From positions 59,060,283 to 59,124,282 of the forward strand of contig OX485805.1 in assembly GCA_950295325.1 (NCBI GenBank): DNA of 64,000 bases. The letters are read 5' to 3'. Positions 56,801-64,000 of this stretch are shown here, one piece after another. The notes under the pieces were generated by a model that saw only the letters and a list, made by a program, of their open reading frames with translations, searched no databases and had not been told where the DNA came from. Numbering within the stretch: the stretch's first letter is position 1; each line of letters begins with the position of its first letter. The translations under genes were made by a program, and so were the position numbers. The DNA is from Polytrichum commune (taxonomy: Eukaryota > Streptophyta > Polytrichopsida > Polytrichales > Polytrichaceae).

Positions 56801-59800
56801 AGTAACTTTTAGGGTTCCGGTAAAATGAAACCCTAGCTTCTAGGGTTTGCAGTAAAGTACACATATAGATTCTAGGGTTTCCAATAAAGTCGAAACCCTA
56901 AACCTACAGGGTTAACGGTAAAGTAATAGGGTAGCCTCTAGGGTTTACTGTGGCTTTTAGGGTTTGGTGTGCCTTCCGGGGTTCGCCGTACCTGGTGTTA
57001 GGGTTTACCGTAGCGTTCATGGTCAACGGTGACCAGTTGACTTTGACCCCGGGTTGACTTGGACCTCGAGTTTAGGGTTTGACCTTGCGTTGACTATCGC
57101 TCGCCTTCGAGTTGACTTTTTGCCGTCGTTGACTTCGTGGGCCCCGTGTTGACTCTTCAGGGTTACATGCGTGTCCCCAAAAAATGAGCATATTTATTTT
57201 TGAGAGTTTTTGGCCCAGGCCCCCTTTATAAAGCAAGGCCTATCCTACGGTGCAAGAAAAAGCCCTACAAGTGTCTTCATTTGTGAGATATGACTAGTTT
57301 GACTTTTGGGGGGTGAGTTGACTTTTTCTACTCTTAGGTGATTGGGAATTTGGATATCGTCTTGCCTTCAGGAAGGACACGGTGAATGTAATGATGTCCT
57401 TGGATTTTTCATTCGAGTGAAATTGAGAAAGTTATGGCCTTTTGAAAAAGCGAATGTAAGGGGGCTAACTTTGCGAGATGAATGAATTTGGGTTATCCGA
57501 AGGTACCTACCCCCCCATTTTGAAGGGTTCTAAACACAATGGAGTAAAAAAAAGCCCTACAAGTATCGCGAGTTGTGAGATTTTGAGGGGGTTGACTTTT
57601 TGACCACAAGAGTTGACTTTTTGACCACAAGAGTTGACTTTTTGCATGGTTACAAGGGCGTTCTTTCAGTTTGGGGGGTGGGAGTCTCGAGCCGAGGTTT
57701 TGGCTACCCCCCCATTCTCGACCCTCGCGATCGCGGTGGTGGAGCCGGAAACTGATACACGTTTTAGGGTTGGCGGATGCGGGGCCCGCAACGTCGCGGG
57801 CCCGCGAGACCCAAGTCTCGCGAGCGACTCATGCTTTAAAATGTTTGGCCCTCACCTCGTGGACCCCGTCGAGGGCAACCCGAAATGGCCTTGCACTCGA
57901 CGTTCGGACGTGGGTCGTAGTAGTTGCGAGCGGATGAAGTCATGACGTTGGGCGCTTCATCCATCCGTAGCGTGTGCGTATTCTATCGTCCCCACGACCG
58001 CTACGAGAAGTACGGGCACCTGTAAAATTGCGGCACGTGGCCTTCGGGGTTGGCGGTACGAGTGAAAGTAACTTTTAGGGTTCCGGTAAAATGAAACCCT
58101 AGCTTCTAGGGTTTGCAGTAAAGTACACATATAGATTCTAGGGTTTCCAATAAAGTCGAAACCCTAAACCTACAGGGTTAACGGTAAAGTAATAGGGTAG
58201 CCTCTAGGGTTTACTGTGGCTTTTAGGGTTTGGTGTGCCTTCCGGGGTTCGCCGTACCTGGTGTTAGGGTTTACCGTAGCGTTCATGGTCAACGGTGACC
58301 AGTTGACTTTGACCCCGGGTTGACTTGGACCTCGAGTTTAGGGTTTGACCTTGCGTTGACTATCGCTCGCCTTCGAGTTGACTTTTTGCCGTCGTTGACT
58401 TCGTGGGCCCCGTGTTGACTCTTCAGGGTTACATGCGTGTCCCCAAAAAATGAGCATATTTATTTTTGAGAGTTTTTGGCCCAGGCCCCCTTTATAAAGC
58501 AAGGCCTATCCTACGGTGCAAGAAAAAGCCCTACAAGTGTCTTCATTTGTGAGATATGACTAGTTTGACTTTTGGGGGGTGAGTTGACTTTTTCTACTCT
58601 TAGGTGATTGGGAATTTGGATATCGTCTTGCCTTCAGGAAGGACACGGTGAATGTAATGATGTCCTTGGATTTTTCATTCGAGTGAAATTGAGAAAGTTA
58701 TGGCCTTTTGAAAAAGCGAATGTAAGGGGGCTAACTTTGCGAGATGAATGAATTTGGGTTATCCGAAGGTACCTACCCCCCCATTTTGAAGGGTTCTAAA
58801 CACAATGGAGTAAAAAAAAGCCCTACAAGTATCGCGAGTTGTGAGATTTTGAGGGGGTTGACTTTTTGACCACAAGAGTTGACTTTTTGACCACAAGAGT
58901 TGACTTTTTGCATGGTTACAAGGGCGTTCTTTCAGTTTGGGGGGTGGGAGTCTCGAGCCGAGGTTTTGGCTACCCCCCCATTCTCGACCCTCGCGATCGC
59001 GGTGGTGGAGCCGGAAACTGATACACGTTTTAGGGTTGGCGGATGCGGGGCCCGCAACGTCGCGGGCCCGCGAGACCCAAGTCTCGCGAGCGACTCATGC
59101 TTTAAAATGTTTGGCCCTCACCTCGTGGACCCCGTCGAGGGCAACCCGAAATGGCCTTGCACTCGACGTTCGGACGTGGGTCGTAGTAGTTGCGAGCGGA
59201 TGAAGTCATGACGTTGGGCGCTTCATCCATCCGTAGCGTGTGCGTATTCTATCGTCCCCACGACCGCTACGAGAAGTACGGGCACCTGTAAAATTGCGGC
59301 ACGTGGCCTTCGGGGTTGGCGGTACGAGTGAAAGTAACTTTTAGGGTTCCGGTAAAATGAAACCCTAGCTTCTAGGGTTTGCAGTAAAGTACACATATAG
59401 ATTCTAGGGTTTCCAATAAAGTCGAAACCCTAAACCTACAGGGTTAACGGTAAAGTAATAGGGTAGCCTCTAGGGTTTACTGTGGCTTTTAGGGTTTGGT
59501 GTGCCTTCCGGGGTTCGCCGTACCTGGTGTTAGGGTTTACCGTAGCGTTCATGGTCAACGGTGACCAGTTGACTTTGACCCCGGGTTGACTTGGACCTCG
59601 AGTTTAGGGTTTGACCTTGCGTTGACTATCGCTCGCCTTCGAGTTGACTTTTTGCCGTCGTTGACTTCGTGGGCCCCGTGTTGACTCTTCAGGGTTACAT
59701 GCGTGTCCCCAAAAAATGAGCATATTTATTTTTGAGAGTTTTTGGCCCAGGCCCCCTTTATAAAGCAAGGCCTATCCTACGGTGCAAGAAAAAGCCCTAC

Positions 59801-62800
59801 AAGTGTCTTCATTTGTGAGATATGACTAGTTTGACTTTTGGGGGGTGAGTTGACTTTTTCTACTCTTAGGTGATTGGGAATTTGGATATCGTCTTGCCTT
59901 CAGGAAGGACACGGTGAATGTAATGATGTCCTTGGATTTTTCATTCGAGTGAAATTGAGAAAGTTATGGCCTTTTGAAAAAGCGAATGTAAGGGGGCTAA
60001 CTTTGCGAGATGAATGAATTTGGGTTATCCGAAGGTACCTACCCCCCCATTTTGAAGGGTTCTAAACACAATGGAGTAAAAAAAAGCCCTACAAGTATCG
60101 CGAGTTGTGAGATTTTGAGGGGGTTGACTTTTTGACCACAAGAGTTGACTTTTTGACCACAAGAGTTGACTTTTTGCATGGTTACAAGGGCGTTCTTTCA
60201 GTTTGGGGGGTGGGAGTCTCGAGCCGAGGTTTTGGCTACCCCCCCATTCTCGACCCTCGCGATCGCGGTGGTGGAGCCGGAAACTGATACACGTTTTAGG
60301 GTTGGCGGATGCGGGGCCCGCAACGTCGCGGGCCCGCGAGACCCAAGTCTCGCGAGCGACTCATGCTTTAAAATGTTTGGCCCTCACCTCGTGGACCCCG
60401 TCGAGGGCAACCCGAAATGGCCTTGCACTCGACGTTCGGACGTGGGTCGTAGTAGTTGCGAGCGGATGAAGTCATGACGTTGGGCGCTTCATCCATCCGT
60501 AGCGTGTGCGTATTCTATCGTCCCCACGACCGCTACGAGAAGTACGGGCACCTGTAAAATTGCGGCACGTGGCCTTCGGGGTTGGCGGTACGAGTGAAAG
60601 TAACTTTTAGGGTTCCGGTAAAATGAAACCCTAGCTTCTAGGGTTTGCAGTAAAGTACACATATAGATTCTAGGGTTTCCAATAAAGTCGAAACCCTAAA
60701 CCTACAGGGTTAACGGTAAAGTAATAGGGTAGCCTCTAGGGTTTACTGTGGCTTTTAGGGTTTGGTGTGCCTTCCGGGGTTCGCCGTACCTGGTGTTAGG
60801 GTTTACCGTAGCGTTCATGGTCAACGGTGACCAGTTGACTTTGACCCCGGGTTGACTTGGACCTCGAGTTTAGGGTTTGACCTTGCGTTGACTATCGCTC
60901 GCCTTCGAGTTGACTTTTTGCCGTCGTTGACTTCGTGGGCCCCGTGTTGACTCTTCAGGGTTACATGCGTGTCCCCAAAAAATGAGCATATTTATTTTTG
61001 AGAGTTTTTGGCCCAGGCCCCCTTTATAAAGCAAGGCCTATCCTACGGTGCAAGAAAAAGCCCTACAAGTGTCTTCATTTGTGAGATATGACTAGTTTGA
61101 CTTTTGGGGGGTGAGTTGACTTTTTCTACTCTTAGGTGATTGGGAATTTGGATATCGTCTTGCCTTCAGGAAGGACACGGTGAATGTAATGATGTCCTTG
61201 GATTTTTCATTCGAGTGAAATTGAGAAAGTTATGGCCTTTTGAAAAAGCGAATGTAAGGGGGCTAACTTTGCGAGATGAATGAATTTGGGTTATCCGAAG
61301 GTACCTACCCCCCCATTTTGAAGGGTTCTAAACACAATGGAGTAAAAAAAAGCCCTACAAGTATCGCGAGTTGTGAGATTTTGAGGGGGTTGACTTTTTG
61401 ACCACAAGAGTTGACTTTTTGACCACAAGAGTTGACTTTTTGCATGGTTACAAGGGCGTTCTTTCAGTTTGGGGGGTGGGAGTCTCGAGCCGAGGTTTTG
61501 GCTACCCCCCCATTCTCGACCCTCGCGATCGCGGTGGTGGAGCCGGAAACTGATACACGTTTTAGGGTTGGCGGATGCGGGGCCCGCAACGTCGCGGGCC
61601 CGCGAGACCCAAGTCTCGCGAGCGACTCATGCTTTAAAATGTTTGGCCCTCACCTCGTGGACCCCGTCGAGGGCAACCCGAAATGGCCTTGCACTCGACG
61701 TTCGGACGTGGGTCGTAGTAGTTGCGAGCGGATGAAGTCATGACGTTGGGCGCTTCATCCATCCGTAGCGTGTGCGTATTCTATCGTCCCCACGACCGCT
61801 ACGAGAAGTACGGGCACCTGTAAAATTGCGGCACGTGGCCTTCGGGGTTGGCGGTACGAGTGAAAGTAACTTTTAGGGTTCCGGTAAAATGAAACCCTAG
61901 CTTCTAGGGTTTGCAGTAAAGTACACATATAGATTCTAGGGTTTCCAATAAAGTCGAAACCCTAAACCTACAGGGTTAACGGTAAAGTAATAGGGTAGCC
62001 TCTAGGGTTTACTGTGGCTTTTAGGGTTTGGTGTGCCTTCCGGGGTTCGCCGTACCTGGTGTTAGGGTTTACCGTAGCGTTCATGGTCAACGGTGACCAG
62101 TTGACTTTGACCCCGGGTTGACTTGGACCTCGAGTTTAGGGTTTGACCTTGCGTTGACTATCGCTCGCCTTCGAGTTGACTTTTTGCCGTCGTTGACTTC
62201 GTGGGCCCCGTGTTGACTCTTCAGGGTTACATGCGTGTCCCCAAAAAATGAGCATATTTATTTTTGAGAGTTTTTGGCCCAGGCCCCCTTTATAAAGCAA
62301 GGCCTATCCTACGGTGCAAGAAAAAGCCCTACAAGTGTCTTCATTTGTGAGATATGACTAGTTTGACTTTTGGGGGGTGAGTTGACTTTTTCTACTCTTA
62401 GGTGATTGGGAATTTGGATATCGTCTTGCCTTCAGGAAGGACACGGTGAATGTAATGATGTCCTTGGATTTTTCATTCGAGTGAAATTGAGAAAGTTATG
62501 GCCTTTTGAAAAAGCGAATGTAAGGGGGCTAACTTTGCGAGATGAATGAATTTGGGTTATCCGAAGGTACCTACCCCCCCATTTTGAAGGGTTCTAAACA
62601 CAATGGAGTAAAAAAAAGCCCTACAAGTATCGCGAGTTGTGAGATTTTGAGGGGGTTGACTTTTTGACCACAAGAGTTGACTTTTTGACCACAAGAGTTG
62701 ACTTTTTGCATGGTTACAAGGGCGTTCTTTCAGTTTGGGGGGTGGGAGTCTCGAGCCGAGGTTTTGGCTACCCCCCCATTCTCGACCCTCGCGATCGCGG

Positions 62801-64000
62801 TGGTGGAGCCGGAAACTGATACACGTTTTAGGGTTGGCGGATGCGGGGCCCGCAACGTCGCGGGCCCGCGAGACCCAAGTCTCGCGAGCGACTCATGCTT
62901 TAAAATGTTTGGCCCTCACCTCGTGGACCCCGTCGAGGGCAACCCGAAATGGCCTTGCACTCGACGTTCGGACGTGGGTCGTAGTAGTTGCGAGCGGATG
63001 AAGTCATGACGTTGGGCGCTTCATCCATCCGTAGCGTGTGCGTATTCTATCGTCCCCACGACCGCTACGAGAAGTACGGGCACCTGTAAAATTGCGGCAC
63101 GTGGCCTTCGGGGTTGGCGGTACGAGTGAAAGTAACTTTTAGGGTTCCGGTAAAATGAAACCCTAGCTTCTAGGGTTTGCAGTAAAGTACACATATAGAT
63201 TCTAGGGTTTCCAATAAAGTCGAAACCCTAAACCTACAGGGTTAACGGTAAAGTAATAGGGTAGCCTCTAGGGTTTACTGTGGCTTTTAGGGTTTGGTGT
63301 GCCTTCCGGGGTTCGCCGTACCTGGTGTTAGGGTTTACCGTAGCGTTCATGGTCAACGGTGACCAGTTGACTTTGACCCCGGGTTGACTTGGACCTCGAG
63401 TTTAGGGTTTGACCTTGCGTTGACTATCGCTCGCCTTCGAGTTGACTTTTTGCCGTCGTTGACTTCGTGGGCCCCGTGTTGACTCTTCAGGGTTACATGC
63501 GTGTCCCCAAAAAATGAGCATATTTATTTTTGAGAGTTTTTGGCCCAGGCCCCCTTTATAAAGCAAGGCCTATCCTACGGTGCAAGAAAAAGCCCTACAA
63601 GTGTCTTCATTTGTGAGATATGACTAGTTTGACTTTTGGGGGGTGAGTTGACTTTTTCTACTCTTAGGTGATTGGGAATTTGGATATCGTCTTGCCTTCA
63701 GGAAGGACACGGTGAATGTAATGATGTCCTTGGATTTTTCATTCGAGTGAAATTGAGAAAGTTATGGCCTTTTGAAAAAGCGAATGTAAGGGGGCTAACT
63801 TTGCGAGATGAATGAATTTGGGTTATCCGAAGGTACCTACCCCCCCATTTTGAAGGGTTCTAAACACAATGGAGTAAAAAAAAGCCCTACAAGTATCGCG
63901 AGTTGTGAGATTTTGAGGGGGTTGACTTTTTGACCACAAGAGTTGACTTTTTGACCACAAGAGTTGACTTTTTGCATGGTTACAAGGGCGTTCTTTCAGT
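53850..64000 (+). repeat. Satellite array, 1266-bp unit, eight copies
   Basis: GGTTACAAGGGCGTTCTTTC recurs at 55116, 56382, 57648, 58914, 60180, 61446, 62712 and 63978, exactly 1266 bp apart, and the array continues past the window. The seven units from 55116 look identical; the first (53850-55115) differs at a few bases, for example AAATGACC for AAATGGCC. Each unit has a GC-rich first third with hairpins (GGGCCCGC/GCGGGCCC; CGCGAGAC/GTCTCGCG), a middle third of CTAGGGTTT-containing subrepeats, and a last third dense in TTGAC. Repeated ORFs of 88 and 103 codons occur in every unit, overlapping in different frames; I do not call them genes. Confidence 0.97.

Noticed and set aside
53760-63009. 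Repeated ORFs of 88 and 103 codons in each satellite unit
   Set aside because: They overlap in different frames and exist because the first third of the unit is GC-rich and identical in each copy. No domain, no sign of a promoter, and the diverged copy at 33661-33960 keeps a similar frame only in part.

Overview
The window looks like nuclear DNA of a land plant. Plant-type TTTAGGG repeats occur at 33405-33472, 52811-52850 and 53716-53737. Genes are split by short GT-AG introns, and Ty1/copia, Ty3/gypsy, Mutator-like and CACTA-type remains are abundant. The gypsy and copia relics recall bryophyte or lycophyte copies, but that is an impression from memory. The TTTAGGG strand reads toward the right edge and a long satellite fills that end, so I infer the right side is the telomere-proximal side.

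Layout. 1-13 kb is a graveyard of copia and gypsy fragments plus small inverted-repeat elements (a CACTA-like MITE at 6771-6969 and a 941-bp TIR element at 9683-10623). 13.6-17.9 kb holds the best cellular gene, a haspin-type histone H3 kinase on the minus strand, for which I can place most exon boundaries. A Mutator-like element (about 17.97-24.4 kb) abuts its 5' end; its SWIM-domain transposase is interrupted by several in-frame stops. 26.4-30.9 kb holds a second transposase-like gene on the minus strand with a DUF7869-type domain. One in-frame stop interrupts it, and it sits among ten near-perfect palindromes built on CCACGGGTG. 31-38 kb is unique DNA passing into interstitial telomere repeats and a diverged ~607-bp tandem repeat. 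38-50 kb is a patchwork of duplicated segments with exons of a plant zinc-finger gene, a CCHC zinc-knuckle exon and other exon fragments. An isolated 451-codon intronless ORF lies at 51.4-52.8 kb next to telomere repeats. From about 53.85 kb to the window end a 1266-bp unit is repeated eight times.

The genes do not form an operon or pathway. The haspin and zinc-finger genes are ordinary host genes. The two transposase genes are decayed mobile DNA. The best candidates for something undescribed are the DUF7869 element with its palindrome field, the orphan ORF beside the telomere repeats, and the satellite families, which share a core of about 70 bp.
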